Below, in pieces: positions 1-9,904 of a DNA stretch of 64,000 nt. The first letter of the stretch is position 1; every line of letters begins with the position of its first letter. The notes below the pieces were generated by a model. The model was not told where the DNA came from and did not search any database. It saw nothing but the letters and a program-made list of their open reading frames with translations. The position numbers and the translations under genes are program-made. The DNA is from Cherax quadricarinatus (lineage: Eukaryota > Arthropoda > Malacostraca > Decapoda > Parastacidae): assembly GCF_038502225.1 (NCBI RefSeq), contig NW_027196481.1:25766-89765 (forward strand), in the 5' to 3' direction.

Positions 1-444
1 CTTAGAATCCTTCTTCACTCCGTGATGTGGCAAATAGTGACCATAAATTTTGGCTTGCTCAGGAGGTACCTCTTCTATAAATTTATTAATTAACTGCTCA
101 GCAATTATATCATTATAGGCAGTTAACAATTCTGGTGTCTTACTCAGTTCGCGGAGCTGAGCCTTTAATTGTCCATATGCCATTCTGTAATTAGTGGGCA
201 ATTCTGGATGGTTCAGTCTCCACGGAAGTCGTACCCAGTATTGTCCAGATTCAAATTTTACATCTCTCAGGTATTGCTCCTGAGTAAAAGAATCGTCTGG
301 ACTTTCTTCATTTACATTTATTCCAATGCTGTCTAATTCCCACAATTTATGCACTGGCTCAACACCATCCTCTATGGAAGAATTATACTGGGGTACGATT
401 TCATGAGTAAGACACACAGTTATGGTATTTGTAGTTTCCTCTAG
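1..444 (-). CDS. BEL/Pao retrotransposon pol, start of reverse transcriptase region (partial, runs off window)
   Basis: About 148 codons are open on the minus strand, directly after and in the same frame as the TGA that ends the gag-protease frame. The translation contains LWELDSIGI, YWVRLPWR and YGHYLPHHGV, which correspond to the conserved opening of BEL/Pao reverse transcriptases (the YLPHH motif is characteristic). The catalytic YVDD-type motif, RNase H and integrase would lie to the left of base 1 and are not visible. There is no in-frame ATG close to the start, so this part would have to be made as a fusion with the upstream frame, by stop-codon readthrough, or be dead. Family assignment is solid; activity is unknown. 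Confidence 0.8.
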
Positions 445-447
445 TCA
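442..447 (-). other. In-frame TGA between protease and RT in a readthrough-type context (TGA CTA G)
   Basis: On the minus strand the gag-protease frame ends ...AAT TCA TGA, followed immediately by CTA G and then an open frame encoding the RT region. UGA followed by CUA(G) is a known efficient readthrough context in animal genes and alphaviruses. The stop is seen directly; its use as a programmed leaky stop is inference. A simple nonsense mutation is the alternative. Confidence 0.45.
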
Positions 448-2280
448 TGAATTATTATTACGAGGAATCCTACCATACATTACATGGCCTCCTGCAGTCT
501 TCAAAAGGGTGACACCACATTTCTTTACCATACCCTTTACAAAGGAGGCATAATAGTCACTACCTATCAAAATATTTATTGGGCCTACAGAATCATCACT
601 TACACCAGAAGGTGCTAAATTTACATTATGTGAAAGTCTTTCTGTAGCTTTACTAAGCCCTACTGTAGATATTTTCTCTGGAAGTCTATCTACAATTACT
701 GCATTAACACGTTTTTTCTCATTGCCCAACCTGACAGTTACATAAACAGTGTCATACAATTGAGCTCTTTTATCTGAGAGAAAACCAGATAATTTTAAAG
801 TTGTGGGATCTCCCATCTGTACTTTCATACCATCAAGACATTTACGTTTTATGAAAGTACGCTGGGATCCCTGGTCCAATAATGCAGTTACATTTTTTGA
901 TTTATGCCTTTTATCATCAATTTTTACCTGTAACACAGGTAAGGCTACTTCAGCAAAACCATCATTATTAACATTAGCAGCAATTTTTACATTAGCTACT
1001 GTTGTGTCAGGATTGTCAACATTATCATTATTATCAACATTATCATATAGACCTTTACACATGACTATATGGTGTCTTCCTTTGTGACATTGATAACAGA
1101 AGTTTAATTTGGCATAACAATCCTTTACATTGTGATTACCTAAACACCTGATACATCTGTCAAGTTCCTCCAATCTTTCAACTTTATCATTCCATGAATT
1201 GTATGCATTGCAATTCTTAGAAAAATGAGTACCCTTGCAGAAGAGACAATCTCTCTTTTCTCTGACTGGTTTCTTATTAACTGGGCTACTCTTAGGAGGG
1301 TACTTATTCTTCTTACCTTGTGGAGAATCATTATTTCTGATTCTTGCTACTTGATATGCACCTATGCAACTCTTTTTAGGAAATGAATTTTGATTATTAC
1401 CATTGGGATAATTTTTCCCTTTGTGAAACTTGACAGATACCTCAGAGTTATTATGTGTTGCATCTTTAAAATGAGTTAGTTGGCTGGTCTGCAACTGCAC
1501 AATTAATTCTTGTAGACCTAGTCTTATTTCCTCCAGACCAAAATAACCCTTGTGATATTTGTTCGAGAGCCATTCAAGTGTTTTACAGCTTAATTTATTC
1601 TGTACCATGGCACTCAATAACCAGTCTGATTCCTTCAGATTATATTTATTACTTAAAGTTTTGAGAGTGCTCTCCAGTTTAACTCTAAACTGCTGTAAAC
1701 CTTTGTAAGTGTGATCTGGAGATTTTAAATTAACAATGATATTCACTAGATCCAACCTACTTTGTTCTATATTACCATAAGTGACCTTCAACAAGTCAAC
1801 TGCTTCCTTGTAAGAGTCATCTACATTGGGAAAGGCTTGTATGAGTATGTGAGCATCTCCTCTTACCTGTCCTTTGAGGTAAAATAATTTAGTTACACAG
1901 GCTAGGTCACTCCTGTCATGCACAGCTGCTTTAAAAATTGACCAAAATTCCTCCCAATTTTCTCCAGGATTAAATACAGGTAAACATAATTCTGGGAGTT
2001 TTGGCAAAGACATATTATTTGTTGGAGCAGACTGATTAACTGCCTGGTTTACACATTTTAATTTATTCAAGGCCTGACTTTTACAAGAAAGAATCTTTTC
2101 CTCTAATTCATAATACTGATTAATCATGAGATCTACTTCAGTCTCATCTACACAGTTTACTAACAAATCTCCTTCATATTTGTTGTAATATAATTTGTAT
2201 GAATCATATCTATTACCTAAAGCATCTAAATACAATTTTAAATCATCAGTATTCACAGTTTCTTGATTCATTAATTCCAA
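445..2280 (-). CDS. BEL/Pao retrotransposon gag-protease polyprotein
   Basis: This 611-codon frame starts at the first ATG and ends at the TGA described above. Residues about 90-265 match the BEL/Pao gag region (DUF1759 type): a lead such as LPELCLPVF, then WEEFWSIFKAAVHDRSDL and FYLKGQVRGDA. Three CCHC zinc knuckles follow at residues 345-357 (C-x2-C-x3-H-x4-C), 376-388 (same spacing) and 395-408. The retropepsin-like domain (DUF1758 type) has its active-site loop LLDQGSQRTFI at about 467-477, with Q in the position more often S or T after the aspartate. It closes with the conserved TAGGHVMYGRIP at about 596-607. The product would assemble a cytoplasmic virus-like particle and process the polyprotein. 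Gag and protease lie upstream of the stop and RT lies downstream, which is unusual for a family that normally has one long ORF. Confidence 0.88.
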   Translation of the reverse strand: MELMNQETVNTDDLKLYLDALGNRYDSYKLYYNKYEGDLLVNCVDETEVDLMINQYYELEEKILSCKSQALNKLKCVNQAVNQSAPTNNMSLPKLPELCLPVFNPGENWEEFWSIFKAAVHDRSDLACVTKLFYLKGQVRGDAHILIQAFPNVDDSYKEAVDLLKVTYGNIEQSRLDLVNIIVNLKSPDHTYKGLQQFRVKLESTLKTLSNKYNLKESDWLLSAMVQNKLSCKTLEWLSNKYHKGYFGLEEIRLGLQELIVQLQTSQLTHFKDATHNNSEVSVKFHKGKNYPNGNNQNSFPKKSCIGAYQVARIRNNDSPQGKKNKYPPKSSPVNKKPVREKRDCLFCKGTHFSKNCNAYNSWNDKVERLEELDRCIRCLGNHNVKDCYAKLNFCYQCHKGRHHIVMCKGLYDNVDNNDNVDNPDTTVANVKIAANVNNDGFAEVALPVLQVKIDDKRHKSKNVTALLDQGSQRTFIKRKCLDGMKVQMGDPTTLKLSGFLSDKRAQLYDTVYVTVRLGNEKKRVNAVIVDRLPEKISTVGLSKATERLSHNVNLAPSGVSDDSVGPINILIGSDYYASFVKGMVKKCGVTLLKTAGGHVMYGRIPRNNNS

Positions 2281-3004
2281 ACATTTATTATATGCCTTGG
2301 TTACATGACCCTTTTCTAGCTTGCAGTGATGCTTTCTTTGCTCTATATTCCATATGTTTGTCTTCTATATTAATTTCCTCATTTTCAGCCATGATGCAAT
2401 GTATTAAATTCAACTTAATAACACTGATTATGTACTAAATTATGCACTTTATAAACTACTACTGATACAACTTACCTTTGAATAAATCCTAGCTACTTGA
2501 GCTTAGCAATTACATGTAAGAAAATAATATAAATTTTAAATGTACATTAATACAAACCTTTAGCCAGCCTTGGCTTATCAAAATTAATATTATACAAATT
2601 AATAAATAAATCCTTGCCAGAATTTGGCATAGCAAAATTAATATTATACACATAATATAAATTAGTTACACTTGGCTTATCAATTACACATACACTGATA
2701 TAAATCTTGGCCAGAATTATCTTATATTGCAAATTTAATCAACATTATACAAATGGCCAGAATTGTCTTATCAAATTAATATTATACAAATACATTAATA
2801 TAAATCCTAGCCACTTTGGCTTTGCAAAATTAATATTAGCCACACATTACATATAACTTAGCCACACTTATCTTAAAATTAATATTGTAATAATTATAAT
2901 CCACTACACATTAAGTAAATTTGTGAACTTAACATCCACCTCCTTCTGTCATTTCACATATAATTATTAAGTAATTAACTAATTAATGACTTCACTAATT
3001 ACCT
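2281..3004 (-). other. BEL/Pao 5' leader, AT-rich, between primer site and gag start
   Basis: About 720 bases of AT-rich sequence without a supported frame lie between the putative primer-binding site and the gag ATG on the minus strand. Its middle part is built of degenerate repeats (see 2540-2890). I see no splice structure that I can defend. Confidence 0.4.
2540..2890. repeat. Degenerate minisatellite inside the BEL/Pao leader
   Basis: The motifs (T)GGCTTATCAAAATTAATATT, CCAGAATT and TATACAAAT recur five to six times at irregular intervals of roughly 55-75 bases, with substitutions and small indels. Seen directly. The repeat is old or rapidly diverging and codes for nothing. Confidence 0.6.
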
Positions 3005-3022
3005 CCGGTTCAAGAAGGACCA
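3005..3022 (-). other. Candidate primer-binding site (tRNA 3'-end complement)
   Basis: Read on the minus strand this is TGGTCCTTCTTGAACCGG, starting with TGG as expected for the complement of a tRNA CCA end. The complementary strand ends AAGGACCA, which resembles the 3' end of eukaryotic tRNA-Tyr, but the rest does not match cleanly. The LTR should end just to the right, at about 3023-3030, yet I do not see a clean CA terminus. Tentative. Confidence 0.3.
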
Positions 3023-3250
3023 ACGGGCAAATTAAATGTGGAAAATTGCATTTATCTGAATGTATCATTATGTACATAACAGTAAATGAACAAAGATAAT
3101 TATTATTTATCAGTTAGACAAGTAGGAATTTGGGACACCTAGGTCGCAAAAAATGTCCCCCTTCGATACCTACCACTGTCATATCCACAAGTTGCTCTGG
3201 ACCTATTAATTAAATGAAATATACATCACCAGGAATACTGGTAAATATAT
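3023..3250 (-). other. Probable part of the BEL/Pao 5' LTR (outer boundary not located)
   Basis: The position upstream of the primer site in the element's sense makes this the expected LTR. Around 3140-3170 there is a G-run followed by ACATTTTTTGCGACC on the minus strand, of the type often seen at BEL LTR starts. The partner LTR is outside the window, so the boundary cannot be fixed by comparison. Confidence 0.3.
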
Positions 3251-4660
3251 AAATTTGTGGACTGTATATTAAAATTAAAAAATGGATTATATATATACAC
3301 AATTACATAACAGAAGGAAAATATATCTTAATATCACTCACCAATTTGACTGGAGATTAATGTGTATCATACTCAGAAAACCTCACTGCCTACATTTATG
3401 AAAAAACACTGGCCAGAATTAAACACAAATCTAGAGAGCTTATCTGAGGTTCCTGGAGCTGTCTTGTCCAGTCGCCTGATATCTCAAGTTATGCAGGAAT
3501 GCACATCCAACAATTTCGCCTCCTATTTGAGAGGTGTCAGCCCAGTTTTAACCTCTAGAGCACGAAAATTCCTTCCCATTACACTAACGTTGTATCCAAT
3601 TCAAAACCAAGATGGTGAGTCTCTCTTCTTTTTTTCGATAACATACTTCTTTAAAAAATACAATATAGGGCATCTATTTACCTATAAATTACCGTATTTC
3701 CGGAAAATATATACAGTATTTTCCACAAGTACATGTGTTTTACTCACTTGTAACAGATATCGGCACTCAACGCCATTATAAAAATATGAATGTTATATAT
3801 CCAAAACTTAAAAAAAACTCATTTACTTGAATTATTTAATTTACTTACATGCTGGTCAGTCTTAGAGGGAATGTCTGAGTTGATTTTTGTTGTCTAGTTC
3901 CCAATTTGCTATATTTTTGGAAGGAACTGGCAAAATTTAAATAATGCTTTTCATTTGATAATTTCTGAATATTCATAGCTTCTATTTCTAAGCGGGTTCA
4001 AGCTTTCTGAGAAAAGAGAATATCTTCAGATTAGCTTTAAAGTTGGTATTTCATAAGGGAAGGTCTTAATTATATTTCGATGATGACTAGTGCATGTCTT
4101 TTCTAATTTGTTTTCAGTCTTCAACGCTAATATTTAAGTGCACTGCAAACTTATACCTCGTACTACACTATTTCAGTCATGCACGCTGATGCACTGGAGA
4201 ATGTAATTATGTAATGTACAGATAACTTTCTCGCATCGCACAGCAACCGAAATATATCTAGTGAAAGTCCCTCCTTATAAGAATGCTAGTTTGAAGGAGG
4301 GGCATCCTAGAAGATACAACTGAGGAAGTTTCGGTTACATATAAATCCCTCTCAGACAATTTAAGAGATTACTGTTATCCTTGAAAATTTAATACCAGTA
4401 ACCTGTGTACCTCACGTATTCCCTTAAGATCGTCTAACAGAAAGCTTTTTGGCTCTCCATTACTTCTGGTTATAAATTGAAACTGTATGAGCATTCCCCG
4501 TGGCACAGTAAACGCGCAAGGAACTTTAATAGGAAAGGCGCAAGAAGAGTCCATATAAATTCTACAACTATCACTGAAACAAAAATTTCATGTACTAATA
4601 CTTACGCTTCTGCACCAAGTATACCCTAAGTAATCCATGGTCTGTAGGCCGTCCAGAAGT
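3251..4660. other. No recognisable gene
   Basis: AT-rich, unique-looking sequence. A 139-codon frame on the plus strand at 3362-3781 has no recognisable motif and I do not call it. Only short imperfect inverted repeats are visible, for example an 8-base pair of arms near 4267 and 4294. Confidence 0.5.
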
Positions 4661-4666
4661 ACATCC

Positions 4667-4700
4667 TATATAAACATCAGGGAGCAACTGACCGCAGTCG
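4667..4700 (+). promoter_or_regulatory. Candidate core promoter: TATA box plus initiator
   Basis: TATATAAA at 4667-4674 is followed, with the A at 4696, by GCAGTCGG, an arthropod-like CAGT initiator at the expected distance of about 30 bases from the first T of the TATA box. No supported reading frame follows within 500 bases, so it could be a relic, a non-coding promoter or chance. Confidence 0.22.
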
Positions 4701-5042
4701 GTCCCTTCAAAATTCTTGTTTCAGCAGTTATTAAATAGCTATCGATTTTGCACTTGCAGTGTCAGTGAATAGTCTATCCCAATTATCTATTACTGAATTT
4801 TACCCGATTTTTTCTTGCAGCTCCAACTAAAGGTTTACGTCCATGAATGACATTTTTTACTGAATTCACACTTCATTAGTTTTCCATGGTTGGTCTCGTA
4901 TTGCTTTAAATCAGATCGTCTCAAAATTTTCGCTTGCTAGGAAGCTCAGTGAATGTGTATAGTGTGAAGCCAAGGAAAGTCAATTATAAAGAACCTGAGA
5001 CGAGAGCAAAAACTTGTATTGAGGCGCAGTTTTTGGCTATGA

Positions 5043-5315
5043 TAATTTTTCAAACCTACTTTGGATGGTACTTAAATGATTGCTGCTGAGGTAGTTGCTA
5101 CTTAAGAGGTGGTACTGAAATTATTACTGAAGTGGTCGCGCTGAAATGGTTGTTGAATTCGTTGTTACTGAGGTAATTGTTTCTGATTTGGTTACTGACT
5201 CTGTTGCTATGAAGTGGTTGTTACATAAATGACCATTACCAAAGTGATCTTTACCGATGTGGTAATTACTGAAATAGTTATTATTGAAATGGTTGTTACT
5301 GAAGAATAGATTTTT
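5043..5315. repeat. Degenerate short tandem repeat (GTTACTGAARTGGTT-like)
   Basis: Variants of a roughly 15-base unit, GTTACTGAAATGGTT and similar, recur about fifteen times. This explains the low-complexity asparagine/histidine-rich frame on the minus strand at 5124-5345, which I do not call as a gene. Confidence 0.6.
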
Positions 5316-5345
5316 TGCCGCAGAAGCGGCTAGTTTATTGCGCAC

Positions 5346-6730
5346 TCTATTTCCATCGTGTGGACGGTAAGCGCAAGAGCATGTGGATACATAAAAGAAC
5401 TAGGATCTTGGCACCAAAGGGGTTAACAGGGGTACATCTGGATTATACTTTCTCAATAAATACCAATAAATGAAGAATAATGCACATAGTATTCAAGATA
5501 CTGACCTTAGGGCTGGCCATATACTTTGCATTTGGGTTAATCATGAACTGAGTGTCTGTGAAGCACTTGTAACCAAGTCTGAACCTGGCTACTACAGCAT
5601 CCATCTGTTTACATTGTAAGTTGCTCCATAAACGTACTTATATACGTTAATGTTTTTATAGCGGATGATAGATCTTAGGCTTTTAACTGCATTCCTATAA
5701 CATTCATTTTCATTATTTACATCTCTCTGATGCTAGACACACCAAAGTTACGTTCTACAGTTGCGTTTAGGTCACCAACTTATCAGGTTTATCATGAAGA
5801 AGTAATACAATGTGTGATGGAATCCATAACAGTCGTACATAGATTTCCTTTCCCCCGATTTTTTACTATCTGTATCTGGCTTTTCTGATGAGCATGTTGT
5901 TATTCAATGCGAGTCAAGAGTCTCCAGTGATTCAGTTTGCAGCGTAGATGCGTAGGGAATTTAGGCAATGTTTGTGCGTCATAGGTAATTTGGGTTAGTG
6001 ATCCCTCGTTTCAGCCTTGAGTTCCGTCTGAAGTCTGCCGCGCACTTCAGGGCAATTTCAAACAATGGGGTAATGACCTTATGCCTCACAGTAGGCAATG
6101 TATGGCAGCTGATGGTGGTAATCTATGGCTATGGGTTCCAACTCTACCCACGTGTATACACCTGAATGCATTCATCAATACTCACGTCGTAGTGTTCGGG
6201 GAGGGGGATACCTGAGAAATACCTGTTGAGTCCGCTACAGCTGCCTGCTCCTGCTGCCGAGGATGCCTGCACGCGGTTGATACGTAAGTTACACGATTGG
6301 TAATTTACCGCGCACGGTCGGGGATTTGTATATCTCGGTTACTTGGTTGGCTGGGACTACTTGCCGTCGGCTCAGCCCTCCGGAACTCAAACTGCCGAAG
6401 TGCCTAAGGCATAATTAGTGTATGGGACGTATAATTACTACAGTAAGCTAACGACTATCTCTAACTTAGCTTAAATATATGTAGTAGTAATTGTAGTGTA
6501 TAATTAGCTTAGGAGAAAGAGATCACTTCTTAGAATTAAGTATATACCGAACTGACACCTGTCTCAAGGTGTCGCATATCTCTCCCGTCTTATGCCTCCA
6601 TTCCCCTAGTTGGGGGTGCGTGTAACGGATTCTGGAAAATACCAATGTTTTCCACAAAATGTTCCGTTGTTAATTCTTACGCCTAACTCAACATAGTTCC
6701 TTTCATTATTATCTAGAGAGGTAGCAGTAA
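5346..6730. other. No recognisable gene
   Basis: Mixed-composition sequence with stops in all frames at short intervals. I see no motif, RNA gene or repeat that I can name. Confidence 0.5.
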
Positions 6731-6778
6731 GAGTAGTTGCAACCCTGCCTGGAGTCTACCTGGAGGGTATTCTGGGGA

Positions 6779-7204
6779 TCAACGCCCACGCGGCCCGGTC
6801 CACGACCAGGCCGCTGGGGCGGTCTGATCAACCAAGCTGTTGCTGCTGCCCGCACGTAGTCCAACGTACGAACTACAGCTCGGCTGATGTGGCGCCGACT
6901 TTAAGTATCGGTCCAGCTCCCTCCTGAAGGCAGCCGGGGACCTGTTGGTAATTCCCTTTACGCACGGTGGAAAGCTGTTGAACAGTCTTGGGGTCCGGAC
7001 ACTTACGGTGTTTTCTCTTAGTGTACCAATGGCGTTCCTACTTTTCATTGGGGGTATTTTGCACCGCCTGCCTAGTCTTTTACTTTCGTAGGGAGTGATT
7101 TCTTTGTGTAGATTCGGGACCATTCCTTCTAGAATTTTCCAAGTGCAGCTTACGATATATTTCTCTCGCTTGCGTTCCAGCGAGTACACGTCAAGTGCTT
7201 CCAA
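6779..7204 (-). pseudogene. LINE ORF2 C-terminal fragment (CR1/jockey group)
   Basis: The 141-codon open fragment contains LEALDVYSLERKREKY (as EALDVYSLERKREKY), WKILEGMVPNLHKEI and VRTPRLFNSFP, the conserved post-RT region of crustacean CR1-like LINEs in which an RNA-dependent DNA polymerase is followed by a basic tail ending in a hydrophobic RELDRYLKSAP-like stretch. It lacks a start of its own and is only the end of a broken ORF2. Not functional by itself. Confidence 0.7.
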
Positions 7205-7257
7205 GCGTTCCCAGTAGTTGAGGTGTTTGGTAAAGGTTCCCTGTACACTATCTAGAT

Positions 7258-7383
7258 GTTAGGTAAAAGGACACAAGTGCAACTAATGTGACATTTTATT
7301 GTGGCAACGTTTCGCTCTCTAGGAGCGAAACATTGCCACAATAAAATGTCACATTGGTTGCACTTGTGTCCTCTTACCTAACA
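7258..7383. repeat. Near-perfect palindrome (foldback), arms about 60 bases
   Basis: The left arm begins TTAGGTAAAAGGACACAAGT and the right arm is its reverse complement with only a few mismatches, ending ACTTGTGTCC..TTACCTAA. The arms meet at GTTTCGCTC/TCTAG/GAGCGAAAC with almost no loop. It sits inside the decayed LINE, so it inserted after the LINE did. No frame is present. Confidence 0.8.
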
Positions 7384-7560
7384 TATTGTCGGTAATTCTA
7401 CCAACATTAATATACCCTCTAGATCTACAATTTCACCTGTTTTGAACAGAGATGTTAATGTACAACAATATTCCAGCCTAGAGAGAACAAGTGATTTGAA
7501 AAGGATAATTAGTGGCTTTCCATCTCTTGTTTTGAACGTTCTCATTATCCATCCTATCAT
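7378..7560 (-). pseudogene. LINE RT thumb fragment
   Basis: The 60-codon fragment IGWIMRTFKTRDGKPLIILF followed by KSLVLSRLEYCC matches the end of CR1-type RT domains, where the usual continuation is PLWSP; here it reads TLTSLF, a sign of decay. The 7258-7383 palindrome separates it from the C-terminal piece. Confidence 0.65.
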
Positions 7561-7639
7561 TTTCTTTGCAGTTGTGATCGTGGCACTGTTGTGATCCTTG
7601 AAAGTGAGATCCTCAGACGATCCCTCACATTACTTTTCT

Positions 7640-7750
7640 CTCTGACTCACGAAATCGTAATGACACGATTGCAAACAAACCGCGACGGTCTGGAGTTTTG
7701 AGACTCTCTGACCGCGGGTTCAAATCCCGCCCGTGGTATGGTTTGCTTTT
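7640..7750 (+). mobile_element. tRNA-derived SINE fragment with B box
   Basis: GGTTCAAATCC at 7717-7727 matches the RNA polymerase III B box (GGTTCRANNCC). It sits in a GC-rich tRNA-like context between GCAAACAAACC and GGTATGGTTTGC flanks that are roughly inverted. The 5' half with the A box is missing or too diverged. A functional tRNA gene is excluded because no cloverleaf can be completed. Confidence 0.55.
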
Positions 7751-8760
7751 CTCTCTATTGTATGATCAGAGTTTGTAGTATACTCAGTTCAAATTATTAT
7801 CTCCTCCAGTTCTCCATAACGGAGTAGTTGGAATTTGTCCTCATTGAACATCATATTGTTTTCCGTTGCTCAATGGAAAACTTGGTTTATATCTTCTTGG
7901 AAGTTAACCGTGTCCTCAGTAGATAACAGATCCTCGTATTGTCTTCAAAGGATGACACTGTGCTGTGCATTAAATCTCTGTCTATGTTTGATATGAGGAT
8001 GAAACAGAACTTTTCACTATGACAGCTTCCGATTTATGTCTGTTGACCACTACTCTTTGTGTTCGATTGGTTAGAAAGTTGAAGATCCATCTCCCCACTA
8101 TGCCAGTTATTCCTTTAGCACGTATTTTGTGCACTATTAAGCCATGATCGCACTTGTCAAAGACTTTTGCAAAGTCTGTGTATATTACATCTGTTTTTTT
8201 TCAGTACATCCAAACGTACATCCAAAAATAGTGATCCAGTAGTTGCGAAAGGCAGGAGCGACGTGCTCTGAAAACATGTTGCCCTGGATTGTGCAGTTTT
8301 TGGGAATCTAAGTGGTTTGCAATCATGCTTCGTAGCACTCTTGCAAAGATTTTTATGATGTGGGACGTTAGAGCCATTGGTCTATAGTTCTTAGCTAATG
8401 CTTTGCTGCTATATCCGTTGTTTTTAGTGACTGTGGAACTTCACCCATGTCTAAACTCCTTCCCCATAGTATCCTTAGGGCACGCAAAAGGGGTTTCTTG
8501 CAGTTTTTAATGAACACAGAGTTCCACGAGTCTGGGAGTGGGGCTGAGTACATGGGCATGTTGTCAATCGCTTTCTCAAAGTCTATCGGAGTTTAGAGAA
8601 ATCTTGCATACATTGATGGAGTTTTAAGGGTCATTCATGAAAAAATCATTTGGATTCTCGATCTTAAGTTTGATTAGTGGCTCATTAAACACAGAGTCGT
8701 ATTGGGATTTCAGTATCTCACTCATTTCTTTGTTGTCATCTGTAGATGCCTGACTGGATC

Positions 8761-9145
8761 CACCAATATGATAAATTATTATTAACAGTTATACGAGATG
8801 AACTTCTTGGGAGGGGGATGTAGGCATGTTAGGTTAGAATGAGCACCAATTCCATTTAGGGGTGAAATGCTCTTGTTATCTACAAGGATACAGTTCGAGT
8901 AGGTTATAAACTTAATATAACTGCATGTTTTCATGTAAGAGTAGTCTGTATTTACTTCTAGACATTTAGTAAGATTAATAATGACAGTTTGTGGTTCATT
9001 TCTTAACATTCTAATACCAGTTACAGTGTTAATGGCAATTATTCCATCAATGGTACTAGGAACGCCAAGCTGTGGGTACCCATTTTCTCTTCACGCGGCA
9101 GAATATTTTATCAGCATTTATAATATAATTCGTTATTATGGATTG
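8761..9145. other. No recognisable gene
   Basis: A 75-codon minus-strand frame at 8782-9009 has no recognisable motif. No repeat structure is seen. Confidence 0.45.
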
Positions 9146-9206
9146 AGGACAACCTAACTTAATAACCTAACGTACCCTAACCTAACCAAACCTAAAGTAA
9201 CCTAAC
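9146..9206. repeat. Degenerate interstitial telomere-like CCTAA repeats
   Basis: About nine CCTAA or close variants (CCTAACTT, CCTAACG, CCCTAACCTAACC, CCTAAAG) occur in 60 bases. CCTAA/TTAGG is the arthropod telomere unit. The array is short and eroded, so it is an internal relic or part of a retroposon, not a chromosome end. Confidence 0.55.
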
Positions 9207-9372
9207 GTAATCGAGAAATATACTACAAACCGTATGTGAGAGATATATACAGACAATTATGGAAGTTTAAATGAGCAGTTGTGTTACCCTATGTAGGTCT
9301 TTAAATGAAGGTGTAATTTTATTGTTTGCTGCTCTTGTAATTGTGTGTATTTGTGTGTATGAAGGCTTATAA

Positions 9373-9545
9373 TTGTTTGTTAGTCATGTTATGCGTGTAG
9401 CCTATTATTGCTTGTCGATCTTATTATCGTGTATGTTGTATTGTAATTGCTTGTTGATCGAGTTATCATGAGCTTAGCCTTATTTTTTTCGGTCTTGTTA
9501 TCGTGTGTGTTGCCTTATTATTTTTTTTGGTTATGTTGCCATGAC
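9373..9545. repeat. Degenerate tandem repeat, unit about 35-40 bases
   Basis: Four to five units of a TTGCTTGT-GATC-TTATCGTG-GTTGCCTTATT pattern follow one another with substitutions. Frames here are by-products of the repeat. Confidence 0.5.
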
Positions 9546-9890
9546 CAACAAACAATATTACTCACGTTATCATGTAAACTCAAGATAAGCAGCAATAAGG
9601 AACAAAAAAGGCATAATACTGTGACTGGGTTATTTGTGTAATAGCCGCAGTGTCTGTCAATGAATAAACAGAAGAATGAACAGACTCGAACCGCCATCCT
9701 TACATGTAACTGTCAGTCAGTAGAAAGAAGAATTAACGGAGACTCGTTGTACTTAGGTGTAGCAGACCCAATGCTGTAAACAAACAGCCACGGCGCTTAC
9801 GATAGCAGGATTTTACAACTTGTATTTCTGTGAGATGGCTATCAGCAGGAATCAACTATGACTCGATTGTCTCGTCCCTGAAACACACAA
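9546..9890. other. No recognisable gene; flank of the Tx1-like LINE
   Basis: Unique-looking sequence up to the LINE poly(A) end. It contains no 29-bp satellite monomer, although the other side of the LINE is satellite. Confidence 0.5.
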
Positions 9891-9904
9891 TTTTTTTTTT
9901 TTTT
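9891..9904 (-). other. Poly(A) tail marking the LINE 3' end
   Basis: Fourteen T on the plus strand, equal to a poly(A) tail on the element's sense strand. It marks the insertion end. No convincing target duplication partner is seen beyond the 5' end at 16164. Confidence 0.6.

Larger units (their letters stand above)
6735..8760 (-). mobile_element. Decayed CR1/jockey-type LINE, 5'-truncated, with two insertions
   Basis: On the minus strand, pieces of a LINE reverse transcriptase appear in order, separated by frameshifts and stops. Fragments at about 8180-8400 read as NYRPMALTSHIIK-like and HVFRARRSC-like RT motifs. The thumb-like stretch ILFKSLVLSRLEYCC lies at 7378-7560, and the C-terminal tail lies at 6779-7204. 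The 3' UTR near 6735-6900, with its CGCGGCCCGGTCCACGACC type sequence, is one I recall as very common in decapod genomes. The catalytic DD motif is not intact. A palindrome (7258-7383) and a SINE piece (7640-7750) interrupt it. Confidence 0.75.

Noticed and set aside
3362..3781. 139-codon plus-strand frame beyond the BEL/Pao LTR region
   Set aside because: No recognisable domain or supporting signals, and AT-rich context where such a frame can occur by chance.
5124..5345. 73-codon asparagine/histidine-rich frame
   Set aside because: Produced by the degenerate GTTACTGAA repeat.
7681..7740. Possible tRNA gene
   Set aside because: Only a B box and one arm are credible; no acceptor stem or A box can be paired, so it is a SINE fragment.
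9146..9206. True telomere end
   Set aside because: The CCTAA units are few and degenerate and are flanked by unique sequence on both sides.
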